Assembly: GCA_002633025.1 (NCBI GenBank)
Contig: NMRB01000392.1
Coordinates: 291,374-355,373, forward strand
Source: Notospermus geniculatus
Taxonomy: Eukaryota; Nemertea; Pilidiophora; Heteronemertea; Lineidae
DNA: 64,000 nt
Direction of reading: 5' to 3'
In this document: positions 46,560 to 58,000 of the stretch, piece after piece
Position numbering within the stretch: position 1 is the stretch's first letter
Layout of the letters: every line of letters begins with the position of its first letter
Translations under genes and position numbers: made by a program
The notes under the pieces: generated by a model
Database searches by the model: none
Told to the model about the DNA's origin: nothing
The model's input: the letters and a program-made list of their open reading frames with translations, nothing else

Positions 46560-48925
46560 CGCTATGCTTGCTAACCATTAAAAAGGCACACGTACTATTC
46601 GTACTTGTATCTCGTTTCCCGTCTTTCAGCCTCTTGAGTTGGCAGGTCATAGTCAGCTGAGCGCAAGGCCCATGGGCCTCCTGTTAGACTGGCGGTCAAA
46701 GCAGACCCTGTCTTGATAAAGTTGCCGTTCATTGGAGGGAAATCCAGGGGATTGTCCATTTGTTGTTTCTGCCATATCCCACAATGCATCACAGCGCGAT
46801 AAACTAATGACCGCCGCCATGATATTAGCACTGGTCTTATCACCGTACCCCAAGTGGCAACCCACCTCTCTCGTTATAGTACTGGGGGCAATCACATATA
46901 ATCCTCCGCCCGCCCCTTGAGGCGGTGTCTTCCCCAAACAACCCCCAATACTACTCCCAAAACAGAGAAAATGAATACACTTCTATCCGAAGAAGCCGTC
47001 TTTCATTTAGCCATTGCAAAAGCGCATCTCTTACCTGGCGAGTGGAGGGCCGGACGCCCTTCCCATCTCTCCAATGCGGTGTTCCCCTAATAGATTCCAC
47101 TGCTTTCAATGGATGAAACGGTACAAATTTCTCTCAATTGGGAACTTCTATACCAGCAGCTGAGTTAGCAATATCCCGAAACAGATACCAACCAATCTCC
47201 AACGCAGAGGTCAGACGGCTTCACCTTACTGACTCTGCCTTCAAACGTCAGTACCCCATACTTCTTTTCGCGTAGGAATGACGTCATTTATGATGGCTGC
47301 CTCCTTGTTGCACGTGGTTATGTTTACACTCACAAAATCATGTGATCAAATTCGACGCAGCTGATTGGTCCATCGATTTGGTTGCTTCTAAAATGGGAAC
47401 TATTTCTGCCGGAACTACCGAACCAAATCACAGCCATACGTGTAATCCGCCGCGAAATAGTGCAACACAAAATAATGAATAAATGTTTAATAATCATGGT
47501 GTGTTTGGTGTTTTGGTACACTTCTAAACTTGACAGTACGATTATGATTTTATTAGGGGGTAAAACTAGCTGTAGATCAGTTTTTCTTCATTCTGCTCAT
47601 TCCGAGCAGAAGTGATGAGGGCGTTTGTAGCCAGTGGTACAAGTGGAGCAAACCGAAAACGCGGAACGCCGTACCGCTGGGCTAGCGAGTTTGAGATACC
47701 AACGTGATGGGAAAGGCGCCCAACCCCCAACCCACAGGAACGGATTCCTTAGGGCAGAGATAACCCCGGGTGAAGGGAGACGCCTAATCGATGTCAAGAT
47801 GTTTACGTTGCACACACTATTATTTACCAGCTCAATAGCCCTGCATTCTTATGGCTCACAAAGGAGTCGCCAAACGGCTTCACGCTCTGCCGACCAAAAC
47901 TGGCCACCTCGACTTATGCAATCCAACATGCTGACCACTAGGCAATCCAGCATGCCTGAAGTATACATGTACACACAGGTACGAACATGGGATCCGACAC
48001 CCAAATAAAACCTCCCTCCTGGAGCCTACACCAGAGAAGCTTTTTAAAATTTCGATAGTCTTGAACAATCCAACATGTTCTGTAAATACACCCAAGGGAA
48101 AAAACGGCAACAATCATCAGGAAACCAGGCAAAAGTTACCAAAAGCGGGAGCTCCATAAAAATCCGTGCTGCCAGGGCACCATCAATCGAATATGTGACG
48201 TCAATCGCGAGGCGGATTGCCACTTTGGATGCACAGGAAAGGAATTTTGACTTCGTTTACTTACTAAACGAACTCCATTCCAGGTGAGAAAAGAACCACC
48301 CTGAGACTCAGGTCATTTCACTCGGCCATCGCCTCCCTTATGCCCTGAGCTAATCGGTCGCTTTTGAGTGGGGAGGCCGGCTGTTCCAGTTACCTCCCAC
48401 CTCTCGCTGTTGTTTTGTATCAGAGGGGAATACCTTGTTATACTGCTCGGAAACGCATCTAAACAACCCATTGACCATGTATCTTGTTCGATATTATTCA
48501 TTTCAATCATTTTTATGATCATTATGCGACATTAACATGTTTTCATTCGGCAATTCGATCCCATTGCCGGGAAGTTCCGATTTAAAGTAAGATCCATTGA
48601 TTCCGCGAATCCTCCCAGTCTCCCGAAACAGCAGCCAATGGGAAAGAGCGTTACATCGACCCGTTAAAAATCATAGGTCAGTTGTGTTCGCGGTTGGTTT
48701 TATGCCAGGACTTTGCTACAAGCTAGCTTCTGATTGGCCGATTTGACGACAGAAAATCTGTCGGTGGTTCCCCGACGAAAAGGCACGGAATGTGACAGGG
48801 TCAGAAGATGTGCGACGTAGGAGATACGTCTGAATGACCCTGTCTTGAGAGGATGGAAAAGAACTCGCCCGACATAATACTAAACTGAGATGATAGCCCC
48901 CCCCCCCCNCCAGCCTAGACAAATC
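46560..48925. other. Intergenic, no supported gene
   Basis: Many open frames but none with a recognisable domain. GC content is moderate and no long repeat is visible. A single N at 48909 lies in a C run. Confidence 0.4.
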
Positions 48926-49166
48926 CCAAATTCCCAGATCTGCACACTTCCGCCGAAATGGCAAACAGAACCTCGACCTGAAACCAGCTGACGTGACGCA
49001 ATCCATGATTCAGCAATGGTCAACTCTGACGCAACGTCATCGAATTCACTGTCGTCACATGATCGTGGGGTTTTCTGTGTCACGTCATTCAGTGTCGGGT
49101 GGTTTCAGACCGAGGTTCTGTTTGCCATTTCGGCGGAAGTGCGCAGATCTTTCTCGTTTTCGTCAA
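48926..49166. repeat. Inverted repeat pair, ~65 bp
   Basis: CAGATCTGCACACTTCCGCC (from about 48934) and its inverted form GGCGGAAGTGCGCAGATCT (about 49132-49150) flank a 110-bp spacer. The arms also share TGGCAAACAGAACCTCG. Confidence 0.75.
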
Positions 49167-49569
49167 TTTGGGATTTGTCTGTCGGGGAGCAATTTTATGG
49201 TATTTGAAGGCACTAGCGTCCTCCAGACGTCCAACATTTTTCCATCGACGACCACTCTTGGCCCATGCTAGTACACAAACATCTACGGTGATGCATAGCA
49301 AACCATGACCTACTGATCTCCATGAAACCGCAAAAAAACTGACAAAACAGTCTCTTTTGCACCCACACGTTTAAACGTTCTCAGCTCATTACCTGCTGGA
49401 CACGAGAAAATGACCCACACAAACAATAGCATCAAAAATGGATAAAAAATGGTCACTTTACAGCCGTAATTTTTGCCGCACGAAAAATCAAGGAAAACAA
49501 GAGCAACAACGCAAAGCGTGTGCAAATCCCACCAAACGAAAGTTGCCTCGATTGAAACTTTGCTCATGT

Positions 49570-50042
49570 CAAAATTCACAGGGTCAATGTCAAAGGTACT
49601 ATCATGATAGGTATGGACAGTGCGCAACACACCTTTGACTAACGCTGAACTAAAATCTGCATTTGTTGCCAATGCAGGCAGGGATATTTGTGTCAATGGT
49701 CACAGGGTCAAGGTGAAAGGTCACATCGCGACGGGTGCGGTGCACGACACACCATTGACTGCTCATACGCCTTCCATGAAAACAGTGTCGTAAAATCTGG
49801 CTTCGTTGCAAAGTTATAGGCCGGAAGGGATATACGTGTCAAAGGTCACAGGGTCAAGGTCAAATGTCACATCGCGAAGGGGTGCGGTGCGTGACACACC
49901 ATTGACTGCTCATACACCTTCCCTGAAAATACGGTCGTAAAATCTGGCTTCGTTGCAAAGTTATGGGCCCGGACGGACTGACGGACGGACGCACAGGGGT
50001 TTCTCTATATCCCTACCGAATTTTCGTTCGGTGGGATAAAAA
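49570..50042 (+). repeat. Tandem ~146-bp repeat ending in a GGACGGACGGACG tail
   Basis: Three units carry CACAGGGTCAA at 49577, 49701 and 49847. The last two also share ACACACCATTGACTGCTCAT and CTTCGTTGCAAAGTTAT. The array ends with GGACTGACGGACGGACG and GGTGGGATAAAAA. It looks like the 3' end of a dispersed repeat. No reverse transcriptase is seen. Confidence 0.75.
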
Positions 50043-50482
50043 TGATAGCTCACTATGGTGCCCACGTGGCCCAATATAAAAATTTCGGTTTGTGTATAAT
50101 GTTCCGGTTGCATACATTTAGGTCTTATCAGGTAAAGGACTAAAGTGAAAATTCTACATTACATGTACATAAAAATCCCAACAATATCTAAAGAGCCAAT
50201 AATGAGGCAAGTCACAGCTCAGGGTTCTCAAATCATTGTTTGAAAAAGTACTCCGGTGTCCTCCCACATTATACACAAATCACCCAATATTGTCGAAAGA
50301 GCCACTCAGAGAACCAATAAATAAGAGCTCTCATGGTTCTCGATTCAGTATGAAAAAACTCCGTTTTTCTCCTGCTGCAAATGAGATCAAGCAACAATGA
50401 CACCGTAATTAGCGTCAGATAATAATTACCCCTTTAATTATACCACAAGGGTTTTTACATCTCACATTGGCACTCTCCTTTA

Positions 50483-50730
50483 AGGGCCTGTCACACTGAA
50501 GTAGTTCTCAAAATGTCCTGCCCCGTCCTAAAAAAATCGTAAAACGGGCTAGAACGTGTAACCCTTGGCCAAATAATGCATTGATGTTCTGGAGCACCCT
50601 TCCCGTCCATGAAGTTCGTAAAAAGACTGTAAAAAGTTGTCACTACGTCCACTCCGCTCGCACACAGTTTGAGCCCGTTCGGCAAAATTTTCAAGAACGT
50701 ACTTCGAACTAGCTCAGTGTGATGGGGGTA
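50483..50730. mobile_element. MITE-like element
   Basis: The left end GGGCCTGTCACACTGAAGTAG and right end CTAGCTCAGTGTGATGGGGG are imperfect inverted copies. Internal blocks (GTTCTCAAAATGTCCTG, AAAATTTTCAAGAAC) also pair. The ends resemble hAT-type MITEs, and the assignment is tentative. Confidence 0.5.
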
Positions 50731-51125
50731 TTAGAAAATAAAATACATGTAGCTTAAAAGGAAATTGTTGAAGCAGTGGCATTGGCCCTGGCGCCTTAAA
50801 GTAATTGGCCAGTGAGGCAGACCTTTTAGAAATTTCACGTATGTAAGTGTTGTAAGTGATGAACTTAACAATACATCCCTATTGAATCACGAAATAATTC
50901 AGCCGCTTTTAAGGAATCCCCCTTTTAAAACTGTGTAATTTCGTGCGCCGCCAAAAAGACGGACCACATTCTGTACCGGCTCCCGCGGCTTGATGACGTC
51001 ACACGAGGGCGAGGACGGTCGACGTCATGCATGTCATGTGATGCGTTGGTAGGCCTACAAAATGTCGGGCAGACGTCGTGTTCCATGACTTGTCACTTTT
51101 TATGAGATGAATTTCTGTGATAAAT

Positions 51126-51268
51126 ATGGTTTATAACTGTGTCATTTACGGTTGCTTCAAACGTTCGGAGTCTGGTGTAAGAACTTTGCACGAAGACTAT
51201 GCAACCAATAATGCCTGGAAGAGGTTTGTTGGCCGGACCCGTGCTGAATGGTCAACTCCCACCAACTC
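51126..51268 (+). pseudogene. THAP-type zinc-finger exon fragment
   Basis: From an ATG at 51126 the frame reads MVYNCVIYGC followed by a spacer, then WKRFVGRTRAEW. This is the start of a THAP domain (C-x4-C near the N-terminus, then a conserved Trp). The second metal-binding pair (C-x2-H) is not reached because a 134-bp MITE begins at 51269 inside the same frame. THAP domains bind DNA and occur in P-element-type transposases and host regulators. Whether this was a host gene or a transposon is not clear. Confidence 0.55.
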
Positions 51269-51402
51269 AGTAATAGGGAATTGAGTGGATTCAGATCGGA
51301 GGTTTTGGAGGTATAACCAGTTTAAACCAGTTCGACAAATTCGACCACTTTTGATTGGTTTCAACCATTATGCCGCGCACATCCACTCAATTCCCTATTA
51401 CT
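51269..51402. mobile_element. Small MITE interrupting the THAP exon
   Basis: The ends AGTAATAGGGAATTGAGTGG and CCACTCAATTCCCTATTACT are exact inverted copies. The interior has repeated CCAGTTTAAACCAGTTCG-type words. No coding sequence. Confidence 0.8.
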
Positions 51403-51836
51403 TACGTCTTTCCACAGTTAGTAACAAGTCATTTATAAAGTGGATTTAATTTTCGATTATAGTAATTTTTTCCAAGAGATTTGAGAAAAATAAAAAATAT
51501 AGTAAAATCCGCTGACTAGTACTGAAGGTAATAACCATCATTTCGTTAATCCAGCAAATACCGTTTAGGAGTTGAAGGGGGTTTAGTATATCTAGGTTAA
51601 ACCATGAAACTGTTCCAGGTTGATCCTGTGTACTATATAAGTGAAGCGAAACCTTAGATAGGTAAGAAAGCAGTTGAAATCCTAACAAAAGGTGAAAAAA
51701 GGGGTAAAAATTTGTCATGCCATGACTAAAATCTAAAAATAGAAATTTGTCATTGGTATGACTAAAATTTAAAACGAGGCTAAGTCAAGTGGCGCCATCT
51801 ACCGGGGAAAAGAAGAACTAAATTTCACCTAAGTAA
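51403..51836. other. Probable left end region of the Polinton-type element
   Basis: Base composition shifts sharply to AT-rich after about 51420. The first viral-type gene starts at 51837. A candidate border is AGTAACAAGTC at about 51419, because Polinton ends begin AG, but the partner end is not in the window. Confidence 0.35.
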
Positions 51837-52451
51837 ATGATGAGTGATTTCTTCATCTATGAAGCTTACAATGCCATCATCTCAGGGGTTACTAACTGCG
51901 GAAAGACACATTTTATTCTCGATTTAATTCAGTCTGTCTATAAAGGTTATTTTGAAAATATAATTCTTTTCTGCCCGACTTTCTACTACAACAAGACATA
52001 CAACAGAAGGTGGATCTTCCAGGACAGAAATTTTATCATCTTTGACCCCTCACTGGTAAAAGAATCTCTGAATTCAGTTTTATGGTTATGTATCCAGATT
52101 TTTAAAGGGACAAACACACTATTCATCATAGATGACTGTGCCAACTTACAGGACAGTAAGAGGAAAGCATCAGAGCTGTGTGGCCTGGCCTTCTCTGGTA
52201 GACATTATCAAATTACAACTTGGGTACTGATTCAAAAATACAATTCAATTGTTAAGGATTATCGGGAAAACATTAGACTGTTGGTACTTTTCTTCAACAA
52301 AGACGAAAAGGCTATGAAATTAGCATTAGAAGAAAATGCCATTATTCCTAAAGAGGTAAGAAATGAGGTGGTGAAACAACTGAAGGATAATAGGTCAGCA
52401 AAGGTGGTTCTTAGACTGCAATTTCCTCATGATTTTATATTAATTAAATGA
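51837..52451 (+). CDS. A32-like (FtsK/HerA) packaging ATPase
   Basis: A 204-residue protein with Walker A GVTNCGKT at residues 17-24 and a Walker B-type box LFIIDD at 95-100. This is the layout of the genome-packaging ATPases of Polintons, adintoviruses and large DNA viruses. In those elements the enzyme pumps DNA into preformed capsids. The start is chosen because the ATG sits in TAAGTAAATG, the start context shared by most genes here. The stop overlaps the next start (ATGA at 52448-52451). The frame is intact. Confidence 0.88.
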   Translation: MMSDFFIYEAYNAIISGVTNCGKTHFILDLIQSVYKGYFENIILFCPTFYYNKTYNRRWIFQDRNFIIFDPSLVKESLNSVLWLCIQIFKGTNTLFIIDDCANLQDSKRKASELCGLAFSGRHYQITTWVLIQKYNSIVKDYRENIRLLVLFFNKDEKAMKLALEENAIIPKEVRNEVVKQLKDNRSAKVVLRLQFPHDFILIK

Positions 52452-52912
52452 AGAGTGAAGTTAACCCAATTGAAGAAACACAGGTAGTAGAGAGTGTAAT
52501 GAAAAACATGGGTATTATACAAACCACAGACTCAACTAAAAATCAACTAGACTCAACTAAAAATCAACACCCAGTTACAACAAGCCAACACCCAGTAACA
52601 CCTTGTACAAATCCAGTCAATCCCTGTCCAACTTTGTCAGAACAAGGCCTACAAGCAAAGAAAGATCTAGAGGTTTTAGTTGCTACTGGTAAGTCAAAAG
52701 AATTTACTGGAAAGCAACTAACTTTTAAAGATAATGTATCACGACTCCATTGTTTACATTCAATGTTTGTAAACATGGATGTTTGCATTATGTTATTTTG
52801 GACTTTTGGGACATGCCAACCCACCAAAATGAATACTTTTGGAATCAACAGAACTTCTAGAGGGGCATGCCACCAAAAAATTACTCATAAGACAAAGAAA
52901 GCCCGGACATAA
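52448..52912 (+). CDS. Unknown protein with internal short repeats
   Basis: A 154-residue frame follows the ATPase with a 4-base overlap. Residues 28-60 hold two copies of LDSTKNQ and several PVTP/NPVNP-type repeats. The middle (LVATGKSKEFTGKQLTF) is polar. The last third has odd composition and includes a palindrome (GTTTACATTCAATGTTTGTAAAC split by a loop, about 52750-52775), so it may be inserted or rearranged DNA. I do not recognise the family. Confidence 0.55.
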   Translation: MKSEVNPIEETQVVESVMKNMGIIQTTDSTKNQLDSTKNQHPVTTSQHPVTPCTNPVNPCPTLSEQGLQAKKDLEVLVATGKSKEFTGKQLTFKDNVSRLHCLHSMFVNMDVCIMLFWTFGTCQPTKMNTFGINRTSRGACHQKITHKTKKART

Positions 52913-52969
52913 ACAAACAAAATGTAAATAAACAATTAATTTCGTGGCCCGCGAAAATACCCGTGGTAC

Positions 52970-53482
52970 ATGATCTTTAACGACCTTGACTACATGTCTG
53001 AAAAAGACCTAAGAAAATACCACAGGATTTACATAAGTGCACTATCAGCTAGAGTTAATGACACTTTTAGTAAAACACTGCTTAGATCCTATTCCAAACT
53101 AGCTAGTTGGTTTTTACCAATAGAGGATAAAGAAAAACTATTCAATGATCTGAGTAATGACTATATCTTGAGAACTGAGGTAGATAAGTGGGCTGGGTGG
53201 CTTACTTTAAAAATGGGAGCTTTAATGGCTGTTGCAACTACAAGCTTGATAACTGCTGGGAATATCCATCATGGAGTGCGAACAGGGCCCAGTTACATTG
53301 AAAAACGACCGGAAGGACCGGGTGACCCCGAAAAAAATCACCTCAATAAATGGAAAGTGAAAATAGAAGCAGTGAAACAAAGCAAGAATCAAAAATTGAG
53401 AATCACATCAAGACTGTCACCAGCGTGCCGAAGAAACAAAGGTCAAGGTCAGAGAAGCAAAATGAGTGGAGCAGACAATTAG
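52970..53482 (+). CDS. Unknown protein with one membrane segment
   Basis: A 170-residue frame with a polar N-terminal half and one hydrophobic stretch (MGALMAVATTSLITAG, about residues 82-98), followed by a basic tail. It overlaps the next gene in another frame by about 130 bp. It lacks the TAAATG start context, so the true start may be different. By position it could be a virion or membrane component, but this is inference. Confidence 0.55.
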   Translation: MIFNDLDYMSEKDLRKYHRIYISALSARVNDTFSKTLLRSYSKLASWFLPIEDKEKLFNDLSNDYILRTEVDKWAGWLTLKMGALMAVATTSLITAGNIHHGVRTGPSYIEKRPEGPGDPEKNHLNKWKVKIEAVKQSKNQKLRITSRLSPACRRNKGQGQRSKMSGADN

Positions 53483-53739
53483 GAAAAAGGTCTCAGGAGT
53501 TCAAAAAAAATAAATTAAAATTACTTGAGGGTGTGAAAACATCGAAGGAGGAAGTCGAGGACCGAAATAATGAGGACCGAAATAATGAGGACCGAAATAA
53601 TGAGGACCGAAATAATGATGAACCCACCGAAGGCCGCAATAGTTACTTAGTTTTACCCATTACTTTAGGCCTAGCGGTGCTCTTAGTTGTTGGGTTTAGA
53701 AAATTTAAAACACAAAGACCCCCAAAGCATGAAAATTAA
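53350..53739 (+). CDS. Unknown basic/acidic protein with C-terminal membrane anchor
   Basis: The 129-residue frame starts at an ATG in CAATAAATGG. It is rich in Lys, Arg and Glu and carries four exact EDRNN units. It ends with a hydrophobic anchor (YLVLPITLGLAVLLVVG) and a short basic tail. The layout resembles small tail-anchored structural proteins. No family is recognised. Confidence 0.6.
   Translation: MESENRSSETKQESKIENHIKTVTSVPKKQRSRSEKQNEWSRQLGKRSQEFKKNKLKLLEGVKTSKEEVEDRNNEDRNNEDRNNEDRNNDEPTEGRNSYLVLPITLGLAVLLVVGFRKFKTQRPPKHEN
53557..53616 (+). repeat. Four exact 15-bp tandem repeats in a coding frame
   Basis: GAGGACCGAAATAAT is repeated four times without change, giving four EDRNN units in the protein. 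Confidence 0.95.
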
Positions 53740-53825
53740 GCGAAGCACGAAGTTCAACATCCAAACACAGTTAAATCCCCCAAAGAAAAACCAATTCTAT
53801 TTAACATGGAATAAATCTTAAATAA

Positions 53826-54996
53826 ATGGACTCAGCAAAGCTGCCTGTTAAGGACTCAGCAAAGCTGCCTGTTAAGGAGCAATACCTCAGAGAATTACAC
53901 TATGACCCTGAAAGTCCTGTTGCATACTCCAGTTTACAAAATATTTGGAGGAAAGCCAAAGAAACTAACAGGGTGAAAATAAAATATGAGGATGTTAAAA
54001 AATTCCTCCAAAATCAACCAACTTATCAGATGCATAAATCAACCATTAAAAAATTCTTATTCAGGAAAACAATGGTCTCTTACATTGACCAACAATGGCA
54101 AGCAGATTTGGTGGATATGCAGACTTTTGAGAAAAATAACAGAGGTTACAGGTATATCTTAACTGTTATAGATTTATTCAGCCGATATGTTTGGGCCTTA
54201 GCTTTAAAAAGTAAGAGGGGCGAGGAAGTTAAGGATTTGTTTGAAATTATATTTAAAGTGCCAGTACTGGGCGTAGCTGCACAACCAGAAAAAATACAAT
54301 TTGATGATGGTAAGGAATTTTACAATAAACATTTGAAGGAGTTACTAACTAAAAATGACATAGAATGGTTCTCATCAAGATCTGTCAATAGAATGGTTCT
54401 CATCAAGATCTGTCAAAAAGGCTGCAGTGATTGAGAGATTTAACAGAACTTTAAAAACAAGGATGTGGAAATACTTCACAGCAAAAGAAACATATAAGTG
54501 GTTAGATATTTTACCAGATTTAGTGAAAGGTTACAATAATACAATTCATTCTTCAATAGGGATGAAACCAATTGATGCAAGAAAGGAAGAAAATGAAGAA
54601 ACAGTTTGGTTTAATTTATACGGGGCATTTTTACAACATGAGTTTGGCACCCCAAAATTTAAGATTGGGGATAGTGTAAGAATTTCCAAATATAAAACTA
54701 TTTTTGCCAAAGGTTACCTTCCTAACTTTACTGAGGAGGTTTTCAAAATAAATCAGATTATTTTCACCAAGCCTATAGTCTACCAACTCGAGGATTATCA
54801 GAATGAAATTATTGATGGGTATTTCTATGAAGAAGAATTGAGCTATGTTCCTAACCCAGAACAGTTGGAATACAAGATCGAAAAAATTCTCAGATATAAA
54901 ACAATTAAAGGAAAAAAATATGGGTTAGTAAAGTGGAAAGGTTACAGCGATAAATTCAATGAATGGTTGCCAGTTTCTGATATAAAATCTATTTAA
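53826..54996 (+). pseudogene. Polinton/adintovirus rve-type integrase with C-terminal chromodomain, frameshifted
   Basis: Two frames (53826-54434 and 54427-54996) together cover an integrase. The first has an N-terminal tandem repeat (DSAKLPVK twice), then the first catalytic Asp in QWQADLVDM and the second in IQFDDGKEF. The second frame has the catalytic Glu in VIERFNRTLKTRMW, and further on a chromodomain-like end (LVKWKGYSDKFNEWLPV). The break is a 28-bp exact tandem duplication (54361-54388 and 54389-54416), which shifts the frame by one. Without it the gene would be continuous. Integrases of this class insert the element with a 5-6 bp duplication. The chromodomain would direct it to modified histones (inference). 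The start has the AAATAAATG context. Confidence 0.9.
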
Positions 54997-55015
54997 TAAA
55001 ATATTTACTATATAA

Positions 55016-58000
55016 ATGGATCGTGAAACGACAGCAAAGCTGGAGACAAAAAAATGTGAGTCTTGTAACACAGATGTTCTAGCTAAAAATATTGCTAGGC
55101 ATAATAAAACAAAAAAACATATTTTAGGATTAGAGAAAGAAAATGTGAAAATTGAAGAAAAATCACAAATAAAAGAAAAGCCGCGAAGCGAGAACAGGGC
55201 CCAGTTAACACAGTTGGAATTTAAGAAGCCAATAAACCTAAATTCAAAAATAGTTAGAAAATTCAAAAATGTTTCAATTAGGTTGAGACAGGAAAAAGTT
55301 GCCGAGGATGTTATGGCATACAAAGACGAGTTCATTGAAACTTTAGCCAACATTAAAAATAAACGCTATAAAATAAGTTTGTCATGCGAGGTGCAATTTT
55401 ATAAAGGTGATAATAAACTCGTACATAGTATTCAGTCACCTTTTGAAGTAGTTCTCTCAAAACAACAAGGAAATGAAGTTTTAAGTAATTCTTTAAATTA
55501 TATAAAGGTACAAATTGATGAAAGATATTTTAAGGGAAGTGGTTTAACCCTAGATAAAATATTATTTATGGACATTTGGATTGTTGGGATGAAAGACACA
55601 AAAGGTGGTCACTTTACTCAACTACCTTTTAAAACAGATGCTGTTATAAATGTGAAAACTGATGACGAAAAATGTTTTTTATGGGCTTTATTAGCAGCTA
55701 AACACCCACCAGAAATTAATGTAAGCCGCTTTTACTCATATAAGAAATATGAGGGTGAAATTAAAATTGAAAGCTTCCCTGTTATGATAAAAGATATACC
55801 AAATATCGAGAAAGAAAATAATTTAAAAATTATTGTATTTGGATTGGAATGTAGAAAACCTGAATTAGTTAATATTTTAGACTATTCTCTGGAACCACTT
55901 TACCTTTCACAGAATTTCGATGACCGCGAAGCGAGGACGGAGTCCAGCGATGATGTTATTGATATTTTATACTATGAGCAGCATTATATGTATTTAAAAA
56001 ATATTAACCTTTTCTTCAGAACTGACCAGAAACATACAAAACATTTATGTAGAAGATGTATGAATGCATTTGAAAGGAAAGAAACATTAATTGAGCATAA
56101 AAAGAAATGTGGTGAACATGATTATTGCGAGGTAATAATGCCAATCGAAAAATATTCAACACTAAAGTTTAAAAATCATAATTTCAAGAATAAAGTACCA
56201 TTTGTTATTTATGCTGATTTTGAGTCAATAAATAGAGAAGCGCCCACAGAGGAATTGGAAATCACAGAGGAATCGCGCACTAAGAAATTAAAAACACAAG
56301 TTGCATCTGCAGTTGGTTGCTATGTACATTCAGAGTATCCGAATTTACATCTAAGTCGTCATTCATGTTATAGAGGATCAGATGTTGTTGAAATATTTTG
56401 TGACTGGTTAATTAATGAAGAAAAAAGATTTGCTGAACTTTTAAAGACAAAGATCGAAATGTCACTAACACAAGGAGTTGAAGAGGAATTTAAAAATGCA
56501 AAGGAGTGTTATTATTGTAAGAAGAAACTTTATGGAAAAATTGTTCGAGACCATGATCATTATAATGGGAAATTTAGAGGTCCTGCTCACAATGAGTGTA
56601 ACTTAAAAGCAAGAAATATCAACTTTGTACCCATCTTCTTCCATAACTTGAGTAATTATGATGCACACTTATTCATCAAAACTCTCACAAAGAAGTTTAC
56701 AAGACCTGCTAAAATATTGGCTAAAACTGCAGAGTGTTATATTTCATTCCAATTTTGTTGTTTGAGATTTTTAGACTCCTACAGGTTTTTGCAAGGTAGC
56801 TTAGATAATTGTACAAAATCAATGACTGATGATGATTTAAAGATTACCAGGCAATTTTACCCAAATGAAGAAGACTTTAAATTACTTAGGAAGAAAGGAT
56901 CTGTTCCTTATTCATTTTACACGTCTTTTGAAAGTTATAATGAAACAGGTTTATCTCCTGGAATGTTTTTTGATGATCTTAAAAATTAGATGCAACCAAT
57001 GTCAGTTTATCAAAGTGCGAAAGAAATATGGGATCACTTCAAAATTAATACTCACGGTGAATTTATAGATTTGTACTTAAAATCAGATGTATTATTATTA
57101 GCAGATTTATTTGAGAGATTTAGAGAAGTTAATTTAAAATACTTTGGGATTGATCCCTGTCATTGTTATTCTTGTCCCGGTTTAACATGGCAAGCTGGTT
57201 TAAAATATACAGATATAAATTTAGACTTACTAACAGATATTGACACATTATTATCATTTGAAAAAGCAATAAGAGGTGGAATATCAGGAATAATGGGGTC
57301 AAGATATGTTAAAGCAGATGGTAATCATAAATTATTATACGTTGATGCAAATAATTTATATGGGTGGGCAATGATGCAATTTTTACCTGAAAAAAATTTC
57401 AAAAAATATATTCCAGACTTTGAAGTGACAAAAGAACAAATATTAAGCATTCATGAAAATTCACCTGTAGGATATTATTTTGAAGTAGATCTAGAATACC
57501 CAGCATCAATTAAATTTAAATCTGTAAATTTCCCATATTGTCCTGAACCTCTGTTTATTCCAGATGAAGAATTAAGTGATTATCAGAAGAAATTATTAGG
57601 TGACAGTGAAACCGCGAAGAGAGAAACAAGACCAAAAGTAAATAGATTAATTCTAACACAAAAAGATAAACTATATAGTACATTACAGAAATCTACAATT
57701 CTATTTACAACAAGGAATGATTTTAAAGAAAGTTCATTATATCATACAATTTGACCAGAGAAAGTGGTTGTCCTCATACATTGATCATAATACTAAACAA
57801 AGAATGCAAGCAACAACAGATTTTGAGAAGGCCTACTTTAAATTGATGAATAATGCATTTTATGGCAAAACTTGCGAAAACATAAGAAATAGAAAAAATG
57901 TAGAATTAGTAAATGATAATGATAGGGCTTTAAAACTTCAAAGTAATCCTAAGTTTGATTCCAAAATTATATTTGATGAAGATTTATGTGCTATCTTAAT

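Noticed and set aside
47880-48000. tRNA-like stretch on the minus strand (TGCCTAGTGGTCAGC)
   Set aside because: An A-box-like word is present but no acceptable B box follows at the right distance.
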